Positions 44,431-53,070 of a stretch of DNA of 64,000 bases are shown here, piece by piece. The translations under genes and the position numbers were made by a program. This DNA is from Verrucomicrobiales bacterium (GTDB lineage Bacteria > Verrucomicrobiota > Verrucomicrobiia > Verrucomicrobiales > DEV007), in NCBI GenBank assembly GCA_030730365.1, contig JANQVJ010000005.1:1-64000 (forward strand), written 5' to 3'. Position 1 is the first letter of the stretch. Each line of letters begins with the position of its first letter. A model generated the notes under the pieces. The model did not search any database. It was given only the letters and a program-made list of their open reading frames with translations, and was not told the DNA's origin.

Positions 44431-45672
44431 CTACTCACCGATGCGGACGAGGTGTCCCTCGGTGCGGACGATGAATCCGTCCGAAACGACAGCGAAGGAG
44501 GACAATCCTGCCTCGCTAAGGGAGTTCTCGGCCACTCTGGTGAAGGTTCGGCCCGGTTTTACCACTGTCGTGATACCGCTGCCATTATGGAAAAAAAGGT
44601 GGCCGGCGGCATAAACAGGCGAGGCCGAGTAGCCCCCCTGACCTTCGAGGCGCTCGCGGTAGAGCTCCTCGCCGGTCGCCGCGACGAAGCAGCTGAGGAC
44701 GCCTTTGTCATCGTTCAGGTAGATGAGATCATCGACGATGATGGGGGAGCTCTCCTTCGGCACCGCCTTGTCGTCTTTCCAGACGAGGTGGGTATCAGTG
44801 ACATCACCCTCACCGTCTGCCTTTATCGCGAAAAGAACGGCACGATTGAAGCCCGAGCAGACGTAGATCTTCCCGTCGTGGAAGAGCGGGCGCGGGACAA
44901 CGGAATAGCCATCGGCATATCTGAATCGCCAGATCTCCTGCCCATTGGCGGGATCGTAGGAGACGACGGCTCCGGAACCGGGGATGATGGCCTGATCGGC
45001 TCCTTTTACCTGCACCATGAGCGGGGTGGAAAAAGAAAATTGACGGCTGACTTCGACATTGCGCGGGGTTTTCCAGAGAATGGCTCCGCTCTCCTTGTTG
45101 AGTGCCGCGACAAAGGGATCTTTCTCCCCGTCCGAGGCGAAGATTAGCCTGTCCCCGTGCAGGGCGGGCGACCCGCCGTTCCCGTGGACGGGCGAGTAGG
45201 GAAGACCGGTCTGGGTCCAGATGACCTTGCCGTCTGCCGCGTCAAGGGCGGCGGTGCCATCGTGGCCGAAGTGCACATAGAGTCGACCGTCAGCGATCAG
45301 CGGAGTTGGAGAGGCGTGACTGTTTTTCTGGTGAATAGGCCCCGCCGGTTTTTCAAAAACAATCTGTTTCCAGATCTCTTTTCCATCGGCTAGCTGGTAG
45401 GCGTGGGCCTCGAGTTTTAGCAATTCGCCCTCGACCACCGCCGTTGTGAGGTAGGCGCGATCGCCCTCGACTACCGGGGATGACCAGGCTTTCCCGTCAA
45501 CCTTGACCTTCCATCGGATGTTCTTCGTGGCGGACCAGAACAGGGGAACCTGCGCGCCTGGAGCGTGCCCGTTTGCCATAGGGCCGCGGAACTCAGGCCA
45601 GGAATCGGCCCGGATGGAGAACGTGAAGCAGCCGAGACCGGCGAGGACGAGGAAAGAAAGGCATCGGTTCAT
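44431..45672 (-). CDS. PQQ-like beta-propeller secreted protein
   Basis: This 413-residue exported protein has a signal peptide (FLVLAGLGCFTFSIRAD) and then propeller blades of the PQQ type. Repeated units include WSSPVVEGDRAYLTTAV, ADGKVIWTQTGLPYSP, DGKIYVCSGFNRAVLFAI and DLIYLNDDKGVLSCFVAATGEELYRE. The first blade follows SWPEFRGPMANGHAPG, the common start of PQQ-propeller proteins in Planctomycetes and Verrucomicrobia. These usually act as scaffolds. Enzyme activity is not implied. The track ORF was shortened to ATG 45672. Confidence 0.85.
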   Translation of the reverse strand: MNRCLSFLVLAGLGCFTFSIRADSWPEFRGPMANGHAPGAQVPLFWSATKNIRWKVKVDGKAWSSPVVEGDRAYLTTAVVEGELLKLEAHAYQLADGKEIWKQIVFEKPAGPIHQKNSHASPTPLIADGRLYVHFGHDGTAALDAADGKVIWTQTGLPYSPVHGNGGSPALHGDRLIFASDGEKDPFVAALNKESGAILWKTPRNVEVSRQFSFSTPLMVQVKGADQAIIPGSGAVVSYDPANGQEIWRFRYADGYSVVPRPLFHDGKIYVCSGFNRAVLFAIKADGEGDVTDTHLVWKDDKAVPKESSPIIVDDLIYLNDDKGVLSCFVAATGEELYRERLEGQGGYSASPVYAAGHLFFHNGSGITTVVKPGRTFTRVAENSLSEAGLSSFAVVSDGFIVRTEGHLVRIGE

Positions 45673-46041
45673 GTATGGGAGTGATAAAGCAGCACCGCCG
45701 GAACTGCAAGTGGCGACGGGCATCGGACGCGACGGGATGATGCGATGGCGCGGGGCAAAATGGACGATGTTCACGGGAACGAATTCGAGCAATAACCGCA
45801 TCCGGAAAACAACACTTCCAAAATGCCTGATGGGTGAGGATGCCCGAGCACTTTTTGTCGCTCTCTCCTCCGCGACAGCCGGTTCGTTTTCTTCTTCTGT
45901 AAAATCGGCGATCAGGCTCGGGAAGGATCGCTGAGGTTCATGGAGAGGTGGAATGCTGACGCGCTGCATGGCGCGAATGGGTGGATTGGCCAGGAGCAAA
46001 AGTCCCGTATGCTATTAAAGCTCGCTCCTTCCGCTTTCCGC
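45673..46041. other. Divergent intergenic region (369 bases)
   Basis: No gene was recognised between the PQQ-type gene and the DUF1549 gene. The ORFs crossing it lack recognisable domains or a plausible composition. It should hold both promoters, but none could be called. Confidence 0.5.
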
Positions 46042-48258
46042 ATGACTTTACTTTTCCGTAAGCTCTTCTTTCCGTGCCTCCTTGCTTCTCTGTTTTTTTC
46101 TGTCAGGGCTGAGGAAACCTCGAAACCGCTCAATTTCGTCAACGACATCGCCCCTATCCTCACGAAGGCTGATTGCAACACGGGCGGCTGCCACGCAAAG
46201 GCGATTACGGGACAGCGCGGTTTTCGCCTCTCGCTCCTTGGCTTCGAGCCCGAGGATGACTATGAGCACATCGTGAAAGAGGGTAGGGGGCGTCGCGTTT
46301 TTCCTCAGGCACCGGATCAGAGTCTGCTACTTTTAAAAGCGGCGAACATCGTTCCCCACGGTGGTGGGAAGAAGCTGGATCCGCAGTCCGAGGGCTATCA
46401 GACTCTCGTTCGCTGGATTGGCGAGGGCATGCCCTACAGCTCGGAAAATGATGCGACCCTCACCGCCATCGAGGTGGAGCCGAAAAAACTGGCGATGAAG
46501 GTCAACACGACCCAGGCCCTCAAGGTCGTGGCCCGCTACTCCGACGGCAGCACGCGCGATGTCACGGCGATGTCGCTTTTCGAAGCGAATGATCGCAGCA
46601 TGGCCGAGGCCGATGCGACCGGACTGGTGAAGACGCTCGGTCTCCCCGGCAATGTCGCGGTGATGGTGCGTTACTCGGGAAAGGTCTCGACTTTCAGCAT
46701 ATCCATCCCGCTGGGGGCACCGGTGGATGCCCTACCCCCGTCGAAGAACTTTATCGATGATCTCGTCTTCGCTAATCTGAAGGAAATCGGCGTGCCGCCT
46801 TCGCCGGTGATCGACGACGCGACTTTTCTGCGCCGCGTCACGCTCGATATTGCGGGACGCCTCCCGACGATAGCGGAGACCGAGGCTTTTCTCGCCAGCA
46901 CCGATCCGAAGAAGCGCGACCTCGCTATCAACCAACTCCTGACGACGCCCGACTATGCGGACTACTTCGCGAACAAGTGGACCGCACTGCTGAAGAACAA
47001 GCGCGAGGACGCCGCCGACATCACCGCGAACTTCGCCTTCCACGCATGGATGCGGGACAGTCTGCTCGCGAATCTGCCCTACGACGCCCTCGTGCGCCAG
47101 ATCCTCGGGGCGACTGGTACGATCGTCTCGAATCCCCCGGTGGCCTGGTATAAGCGGGTCAAAGAGCCGAACTTGCAGCAGGAGGATGTGGCCCAACTCT
47201 TCCTCGGCGTGCGAATGCAGTGCGCGCAGTGCCATCATCATCCCTTCGAGCGCTGGAGCCAGCGGGACTACCACGCCCTCACCGCTTTTTTCACCCAGGT
47301 CGGCCGCAAGCCGACGGCGATCGCGGGCGAGGATCTCATCTTTCACAAACGCGGCACCGCTCTGGTCGAAAACAAGAAGACGATGGAAAAGGTCATGCCG
47401 GCCGCGCTCGGGCAGACGCCTCCGAAGATCCTGCCCGACGAGGACCCGCGTCTCCTCCTCGCCGATTGGATGGGTGAATCATCGAATCCATTTTTCGCGA
47501 AAGCGCTCGTGAACCGCTATTGGAAGCACTTCTTCAAACGCGGTCTCGTCGAGCCCGAGGATGACATTCGCGACACGAATCCCGCGACGAATCCCGAACT
47601 GCTCGATGCCCTGGCAAAACACTTCATCGAGAGCGACTTTGATCTCAAGGCCGTCATCCGTGTCATCACGCAGAGCCAGACCTATCAGCTCAGCGCCATG
47701 CCGAACGAGCACAACGCGGTCGATCGGCAGAACTTCTCCCACTTTTATCCGAAGCGTCTCCAGGCCGAGGTGCTCCTCGACTCCATCGACATGCTCACGG
47801 GGGCAAAGACCGACTTTGCTGACCTCCCGGCCGGGACTCGTGCGATCTCGCTTCCGGACAACAGCTACAACCGCGCGGCACCGTTCCTGAAAGTGTTCGG
47901 CCGTCCCGAGGGTGCGAGCGTCTGCGAGTGCGAGCGGGTCCAGTCGAGCAGTCTCGCCCAGAGCCTGCATTTGATGAATTCCGCGGAGGTAAAGGGCAAG
48001 CTCGCCTTTGCCGGAGGGCGCGCCGATCGACTCAGCAAGTCTGAGGCTCCTGTCGCCGAGACGATTCGCGAAATCTACCTTGCGGCCTTCAATCGCGAGC
48101 CCTCCGGCGAGGAGTTGAGCATCGCCGAGGACCACATCGTCAAAGAGCGTCTCGATGCTGCGGGCAAGCCGATAGCTCCTGCCGTCGCGAAGAAGCTGGC
48201 CTACGAGGATCTGCTCTGGGCGATTCTGAGCACGAAAGAATTTTTGTATAACCACTAA
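46042..48258 (+). CDS. DUF1549/DUF1553 protein with N-terminal cytochrome-like motif (second set)
   Basis: This 738-residue exported protein has a signal peptide, then a planctomycete-cytochrome-like segment CNTGGCHAKA near residue 44. A bacterial Ig-like part follows (VNTTQALKVVARYSDGSTRDVTAMS), then DUF1549 with DATFLRRVTLDIAGRLPTIAETE and the box QCAQCHHHPFERWSQRDYHALT near residue 394. The DUF1553 part contains NPFFAKALVNRYWKHFFKRGLVEPEDD and VQSSSLAQSLHLMNSAEV. The CxxCH strings suggest heme or metal. ATG 46042 was chosen for its signal peptide (MTLLFRKLFF). It is the first gene of a four-gene unit, three bases before the next start. Confidence 0.88.
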   Translation: MTLLFRKLFFPCLLASLFFSVRAEETSKPLNFVNDIAPILTKADCNTGGCHAKAITGQRGFRLSLLGFEPEDDYEHIVKEGRGRRVFPQAPDQSLLLLKAANIVPHGGGKKLDPQSEGYQTLVRWIGEGMPYSSENDATLTAIEVEPKKLAMKVNTTQALKVVARYSDGSTRDVTAMSLFEANDRSMAEADATGLVKTLGLPGNVAVMVRYSGKVSTFSISIPLGAPVDALPPSKNFIDDLVFANLKEIGVPPSPVIDDATFLRRVTLDIAGRLPTIAETEAFLASTDPKKRDLAINQLLTTPDYADYFANKWTALLKNKREDAADITANFAFHAWMRDSLLANLPYDALVRQILGATGTIVSNPPVAWYKRVKEPNLQQEDVAQLFLGVRMQCAQCHHHPFERWSQRDYHALTAFFTQVGRKPTAIAGEDLIFHKRGTALVENKKTMEKVMPAALGQTPPKILPDEDPRLLLADWMGESSNPFFAKALVNRYWKHFFKRGLVEPEDDIRDTNPATNPELLDALAKHFIESDFDLKAVIRVITQSQTYQLSAMPNEHNAVDRQNFSHFYPKRLQAEVLLDSIDMLTGAKTDFADLPAGTRAISLPDNSYNRAAPFLKVFGRPEGASVCECERVQSSSLAQSLHLMNSAEVKGKLAFAGGRADRLSKSEAPVAETIREIYLAAFNREPSGEELSIAEDHIVKERLDAAGKPIAPAVAKKLAYEDLLWAILSTKEFLYNH

Positions 48259-48261
48259 GCC

Positions 48262-50550
48262 ATGATCTCCCGAGCCTTTTCCCTTTCTTCACCTCTGGTC
48301 GCGTTGGTGCTGGCGTGTGCGGCGACCGCAAGCGCTCAGCTCGTCGTGCTGCCAGCTCCGCGTCTCCTCACGACCATGCCTATGGGCGGTCAGGTCGGCT
48401 CGACGATCGAGGTCACGATCACGGGGGAGAATGTCGAGAACGTGACCGAGTTGCTCTTTTCGACCCCGAAGATCCAGGCCAAGCCATTCACGGGCGCAGA
48501 CGGCAAACCGGTCGAGAACAAATTCCTCGTCACCATCGCACCCGATGCTCCCGTCGGCGTGCATGACGCGCGGGTCATGTCGCGGCTGGGGATGTCCTCG
48601 GCCCGGGCTTTTTCGGTGAACACGCTGGCCGAGCTGACTCGCACGGCGGCGAACAACTCCATCGAGACCGCTCTGAAGCTGCCCGCAAACACGATCTGTA
48701 ACGCGGTCATGACAAAGCGGGCCGTCGATTTTTACTCCTTCGAGGGGAAAAAAGGCCAGCGTGTCGCGGTTGATTGCGCTGCGGCGGGGATCGATTCGAG
48801 ACTGACACCCGTCGTGATCATCGCCGATGCGAAAGGGCAGGATCTCCTCGTCAATCGCACCGGCGGCCTCATCGACTTCACGCCCCCGGCGGACGGGACT
48901 TATCTGGTGAAGGTCAATGACCTCACCTATCAGGGCGGCGAACGTCATTTTTACCGACTCGCTCTGCAGGAGGTGGCGGGAGACGGACCCGCGCCGCAGC
49001 AGCCGGCGACGACCACGGTCAGCGCCGTCTCATGGCCGCCGCAGGGACTCGCGCCGAATCCCAAAGGCCCCGAGACCGAACCGAACAACTCCGCCGCCGA
49101 GGCGCAGAAGGTGACCCTGCCGCTCGATGTGGCCGGTAGCTTTTACCCGGCCGCCGATGTCGATACCTACGAGTTTACGGCAAAGAAGGGCGAAGTCTGG
49201 TGGGTTGAGGTGGCTTCGGAGAGGCTGGGCCTAAATACCGATCCCTTTGTCCTCGTGCAAAAGGTCACCAAAACCGGCGAAGAGGAAACTCTCACCGATG
49301 TCACCGAACTCTACGATATCGCCAGCCCGATGAAAGTTTCGACAAACGGGTATTCCTATGACGGTCCGCCCTACGACGCGGGCTCGCCCGATGTCCTCGG
49401 GAAGGTCGAGATCAAGGAGGACGGTCTCTACCGGCTTCAGGTGCGCGACCTCTTCGGCGGCACCCGCAATGAACCCGGCAATAGTTACCGGCTCCTCGTG
49501 CGCCAGGCGCAGCCCGACTTTGCCCTTGCGACCTGGGCCGTCCACATGACCCTGCGCAACGGGGACCGCGCCGCTTTTTCCAAGCCTATCTCTCTGCGCG
49601 CCGGCGCCGCGATGGTCTTCGAGGTGGCCGTGGTTCGTCGCGACGGATTCGACGGCGAGATCGAGCTGAGCATGGACGGTCTCCCCGCTGGGGTGACCGC
49701 GAGCGGCTTGAAGATTCCCGCCGGGAAAAATGTCGGACACCTCATCATCAGCGCCGAAGCTGCGGCAAAACGCGGAGCCTCACTCGCGAGCGTAGTTGGT
49801 CGTGCGACGATCAATGGTGCGGTCGTGACGCGGTCCTGCCGCCTCGCTTCGATGGAGTGGCCGGTCAAAGACGCGAAGGGCGAGATCCCGAGCCCGCGTC
49901 TTTTTGCCGACATTCCCGTCTCCGTCAGTGATGCCGAACCTTCGCCGCTGACGATCACCGCCGCCGAGGACAAAGTCTGGGAGGCCGGAGTGGGCGAGAC
50001 GCTCAAAATCCCGCTCAAAGCCGAATGGCGGGGCGAGTTTTCCGGCACTTCGATGAAGCTCAAGGCCTATGGAACCGGCTTCGAAGGAGTCAAGGAGTTT
50101 GATCTGCCGGTCAAAGCCACCTCGACCGAGGCAATCATCGACCTCGCTGCCCTGAAAACGCCCCCCGGCGAATACACGATCGCTTTTTACGGTAGCGCCG
50201 TGGCAAAATATTCTTACAATCCCGACGCCGTGAAGGCCGCCGAAGAACTGAAGAAAAAGGCCGAGGCCGAAGCCGCTGCTGTCGCACTGGAAGCGAAAAA
50301 GCTCGCTGGCGATGCCGCCAATGCGCCGACCGAGAAGAAAGCCGAGATGGCCAATGCCGCGAAGATCGCCGCCGAAAAACAGAAGGCCGCCGAAGCGGTC
50401 ATGGCCAAAGCGGTTGAAAAAATGAAGGTCGTCACTGATGCCGCCGCCCCCAAGGACATCGTCGACATCTACGTCTCCACGCCGATCCGCGTCTCCGTGA
50501 AGGCCGCCGAACCTGCTCCGACCGCAGCAGTCACCACAGCAAAGGAATGA
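48262..50550 (+). CDS. Secreted PPC-domain protein with Ala/Lys/Glu-rich C-terminal helix
   Basis: This 762-residue protein has a signal peptide and a series of Ig/PPC-like units. VGSTIEVTITGENVENVTELLF resembles an IPT/TIG unit. VDFYSFEGKKGQRVAVDCAAAGID and the repeated VDTYEFTAKKGEVWWVEVASERLG are pre-peptidase C-terminal (PPC) domains. Residues about 657-727 are a long helix rich in Ala, Lys and Glu (AAEELKKKAEAEAAAVALEA). The function is unknown. It starts three bases after the DUF1549 gene and overlaps the next start (ATGATG), so it is translationally coupled on both sides. Confidence 0.82.
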   Translation: MISRAFSLSSPLVALVLACAATASAQLVVLPAPRLLTTMPMGGQVGSTIEVTITGENVENVTELLFSTPKIQAKPFTGADGKPVENKFLVTIAPDAPVGVHDARVMSRLGMSSARAFSVNTLAELTRTAANNSIETALKLPANTICNAVMTKRAVDFYSFEGKKGQRVAVDCAAAGIDSRLTPVVIIADAKGQDLLVNRTGGLIDFTPPADGTYLVKVNDLTYQGGERHFYRLALQEVAGDGPAPQQPATTTVSAVSWPPQGLAPNPKGPETEPNNSAAEAQKVTLPLDVAGSFYPAADVDTYEFTAKKGEVWWVEVASERLGLNTDPFVLVQKVTKTGEEETLTDVTELYDIASPMKVSTNGYSYDGPPYDAGSPDVLGKVEIKEDGLYRLQVRDLFGGTRNEPGNSYRLLVRQAQPDFALATWAVHMTLRNGDRAAFSKPISLRAGAAMVFEVAVVRRDGFDGEIELSMDGLPAGVTASGLKIPAGKNVGHLIISAEAAAKRGASLASVVGRATINGAVVTRSCRLASMEWPVKDAKGEIPSPRLFADIPVSVSDAEPSPLTITAAEDKVWEAGVGETLKIPLKAEWRGEFSGTSMKLKAYGTGFEGVKEFDLPVKATSTEAIIDLAALKTPPGEYTIAFYGSAVAKYSYNPDAVKAAEELKKKAEAEAAAVALEAKKLAGDAANAPTEKKAEMANAAKIAAEKQKAAEAVMAKAVEKMKVVTDAAAPKDIVDIYVSTPIRVSVKAAEPAPTAAVTTAKE

Positions 50551-52889
50551 TGCTTCACCGGTCAAACATCTCTTCAAGGTCTGTGAAAGTAGCCGTGTTG
50601 GCTCTGTCTGGCGTCGTCCTGTCGGCTCAGGCTGCGGAAAACCCCGATTTCTATCAGGACGTCTTTCCCTTCCTCAAGGCGAACTGCATCGCCTGCCACA
50701 ACAAAACGACGACCAAGGCCGGGCTGAACATGGAGACGCCCGAGTTGATGGAAAAAGGGGGCGACTCGGGACCGGGTATCGTTCCCGGGAAAAGTGCCGG
50801 AAGTCTCATTGTCGAGGCGTCTGTTCACTCGCTGGACATGGAGATGCCGCCGCCGAACAACAAATCCGGTGCGGTGAAGCTGACCGATGCCGAGATCGCC
50901 GTCCTCAAGACCTGGATCGATCAGGGCGCCAAGGCCTCGGTTCAACAGGAGCGGCAGGTCACTTGGAAGCCTCTCGCCCCCGGTGTCGATCCTATCTACA
51001 GCATCGCCTTGTCAACGGATGGACGTTTCGCCGCCTGCGGGCGCTCGAATCGCATCCATCTCTACGACCTCGCGACGCGCCAGTTTATCGGCGAGATCGC
51101 GGATCCGGCGGAAAAGGCAGGTGGGGCGCATCGTGCGATGGTGCAGTCGCTCGCCTTCAGCCCCGATGGCACCCGGCTCGCGAGCGGCAGCTATCGCGAG
51201 GTGAAAGTGTGGAAGCTCAGTCCGGGCAAAGCCGGTGAGGCCGCGGCGGCACCCGCTTCCGCGACTCCCGCCGATGACGTTCTCCTTAAAAAGATCGCTG
51301 AGGCCGCGAAGGTGGCGGTGGTGAGTCATTCACTCTCACCCGACGGCAAACGGATCGTGACCGGTTGCGCTGATGGTTCAGTGCGGGTCTGGGACGTGGC
51401 AACGGTGAAGTCCGTCGCCGAGTTGCGCGGCAGTCTCGCCCTCAGCCGACAGATTGCCGCCTTTGAATGGACCATCGCCCGGGAGACTCTCGAGCAGGCC
51501 TTCCAAAAAGCCGAAGTCGCCCGGATCGAAGCGCAGAACAAGGCCCTCGACGAACTTCTCAAAAAGGCCAACGACGCCATCGTGGAGATGAAGAAGCTCC
51601 TCCCCGAAAAGGAGAAGGCGGTGAAGCCGACTCAGGATGAAAAGGCGGTCGCCCAAAAGGCGGTCGATGAAGTGCTCGCCCTCATTGCCAAAGCTCCTGA
51701 AGGCAAAGCCGACGCCGCTCTCGAGAAAAAGCTCAAGGACGCCCAGGAAAAACTGGCTCCCGTTGCGATGAAAGAGACCTCGGCCCTCGCCGCCGTCTCC
51801 GCGACGGAGAACAACATCAAGGATGCCGAAGCCGACGTGAAACGCATCACCGATTCAAAGGCGAAAAACACCGAACTCCTCGCCGCCGCCAATGCCGCGA
51901 CCGAAGCCGCCAAAAAATTGCAGGACAAAGCCACCGCCGACCTCGCCGCCGCAAAAGAGAGCGTCGCCAAGCCCAAAGGCAAACCGGTCGCCGTGGCTCT
52001 CGCGCCCGATGGTCAGAGCGCCGCCACGGTCTTTGACGATGGCCGCCTCACCGTCTGGGCCGTTGCCACGGGCACACCGGTCGAGGAAGTGGCCGGCACT
52101 GTCGCACCAACAGCAGTGCTGACCGCCCGGACCGACGGCCTTTTCTCAGCGACATTGCCCGACGGCAAGGTCATCACTTCCGCCCCGGCTCAGGTCTGGT
52201 CACTCGAACGGACCCTTGGCGGTGAGAAGGATTCGTCTCTCTTCATCGACCGGGTGAACGCAGTGCGATTCAGTCCCGATGGCAAGCTACTCGCCACCGG
52301 CGGGGGTGAACCCTCTCGTAGCGGCGACCTGACCCTTTTTGATCTTGCGACCGGCAAGGCCACCGCGAACTGGAAAGACCGGCACGACGATATTGTCATG
52401 TGCCTCGACTTTTCACCCGACGGTAAGCTGCTCGCCTCGGGCGCGGCGGATAAGATCGCCCGCGTCATCGAGATTGCTTCGGGCAAGCAGGTGAATCTTT
52501 TCGAAGGGCATACCCATTATGTCATGGGTGTCGCCTTCCGTGCAGATGGACGGGTCCTCGCGACGGGTGGGGCGGATGGGCTCGTGACCTCGTGGGACAT
52601 GCTTCTCGGCGAGCGTAAAAAGAAAATCGAAGGCTGGACCAAAGAAGTCACCTCGCTGCAGTTCATCGGCGCGACGAATCAGATCGTGACCTCGTCGGGT
52701 GACAACCGCGTCCGCATCGTGCGCGACGACGGCTCCGAGGTCCGCACCATCGCCGGTCTCCCCGACTTCATGCAGGCCGCCGCCAGTAATCCAAGCGGCA
52801 CGACCCTCGTCGGCGGCGGCGAAGACAGCACCCTCCGCGTCTGGAACGGCGCCGATGGCAAAGAGATCGCCGCCTTTGCCGCAAAGTAA
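50547..52889 (+). CDS. Cytochrome-motif and WD40 protein interrupted by a coiled coil
   Basis: This 780-residue exported protein has a planctomycete-cytochrome domain with CIACH near residue 47 and GSLIVEASVHSLDMEMPPPN. WD40 blades follow (MVQSLAFSPDGTRLASGSYREVKVWK and ALSTDGRFAACGRSN). From about residue 292 to 481 the propeller is interrupted by a roughly 190-residue Ala/Lys/Glu-rich coiled coil (LLKKANDAIVEMKKLLPEKEK and onward). WD40 blades then resume (CLDFSPDGKLLASGAADKIARVIE, FRADGRVLATGGADGLVTSWD). The function is unknown. It sits third in the unit, overlapping the PPC gene by the ATGA pattern. Confidence 0.85.
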   Translation: MMLHRSNISSRSVKVAVLALSGVVLSAQAAENPDFYQDVFPFLKANCIACHNKTTTKAGLNMETPELMEKGGDSGPGIVPGKSAGSLIVEASVHSLDMEMPPPNNKSGAVKLTDAEIAVLKTWIDQGAKASVQQERQVTWKPLAPGVDPIYSIALSTDGRFAACGRSNRIHLYDLATRQFIGEIADPAEKAGGAHRAMVQSLAFSPDGTRLASGSYREVKVWKLSPGKAGEAAAAPASATPADDVLLKKIAEAAKVAVVSHSLSPDGKRIVTGCADGSVRVWDVATVKSVAELRGSLALSRQIAAFEWTIARETLEQAFQKAEVARIEAQNKALDELLKKANDAIVEMKKLLPEKEKAVKPTQDEKAVAQKAVDEVLALIAKAPEGKADAALEKKLKDAQEKLAPVAMKETSALAAVSATENNIKDAEADVKRITDSKAKNTELLAAANAATEAAKKLQDKATADLAAAKESVAKPKGKPVAVALAPDGQSAATVFDDGRLTVWAVATGTPVEEVAGTVAPTAVLTARTDGLFSATLPDGKVITSAPAQVWSLERTLGGEKDSSLFIDRVNAVRFSPDGKLLATGGGEPSRSGDLTLFDLATGKATANWKDRHDDIVMCLDFSPDGKLLASGAADKIARVIEIASGKQVNLFEGHTHYVMGVAFRADGRVLATGGADGLVTSWDMLLGERKKKIEGWTKEVTSLQFIGATNQIVTSSGDNRVRIVRDDGSEVRTIAGLPDFMQAAASNPSGTTLVGGGEDSTLRVWNGADGKEIAAFAAK

Positions 52890-52928
52890 TTCATTTCGAC
52901 CACACGAAACCTCACCCATCACTCATCC

Positions 52929-52949
52929 ATTTGTGCGGACCCCGCAAAT
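52929..52949. other. Small hairpin in the gap before DUF1501
   Basis: ATTTGTGCGG and CCGCAAAT pair with a two-base bulge. It lies 40 bases after the WD40 gene stop. No T-run follows. Confidence 0.25.
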
Positions 52950-52998
52950 AGCCACAAATCCCAATACCGGAAGTCCTGACAAAACTCCGATTCTCCAG

Positions 52999-53058
52999 CA
53001 CTCCATCATTGCTTTCGCTTCGCTCCAGCTACCCGCTGCGCTTGTTCCACCACTCCAC
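52999..53058 (-). repeat. 60-bp dispersed repeat, copy 2
   Basis: This is the inverted copy of 27194-27253, with 57 of 60 positions identical when read on the minus strand. It ends 13 bases before the ATG of the second DUF1501 gene, within the operon gap. Both copies therefore sit beside a DUF1501 gene. Confidence 0.75.
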
Positions 53059-53070
53059 TCGCCACTCACC

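Noticed and set aside
45503-45934. Plus-strand ORF of 143 residues in the PQQ/DUF1549 divergent region
   Set aside because: It overlaps the N-terminus of the PQQ-type gene on the other strand and lacks a domain or plausible signal.
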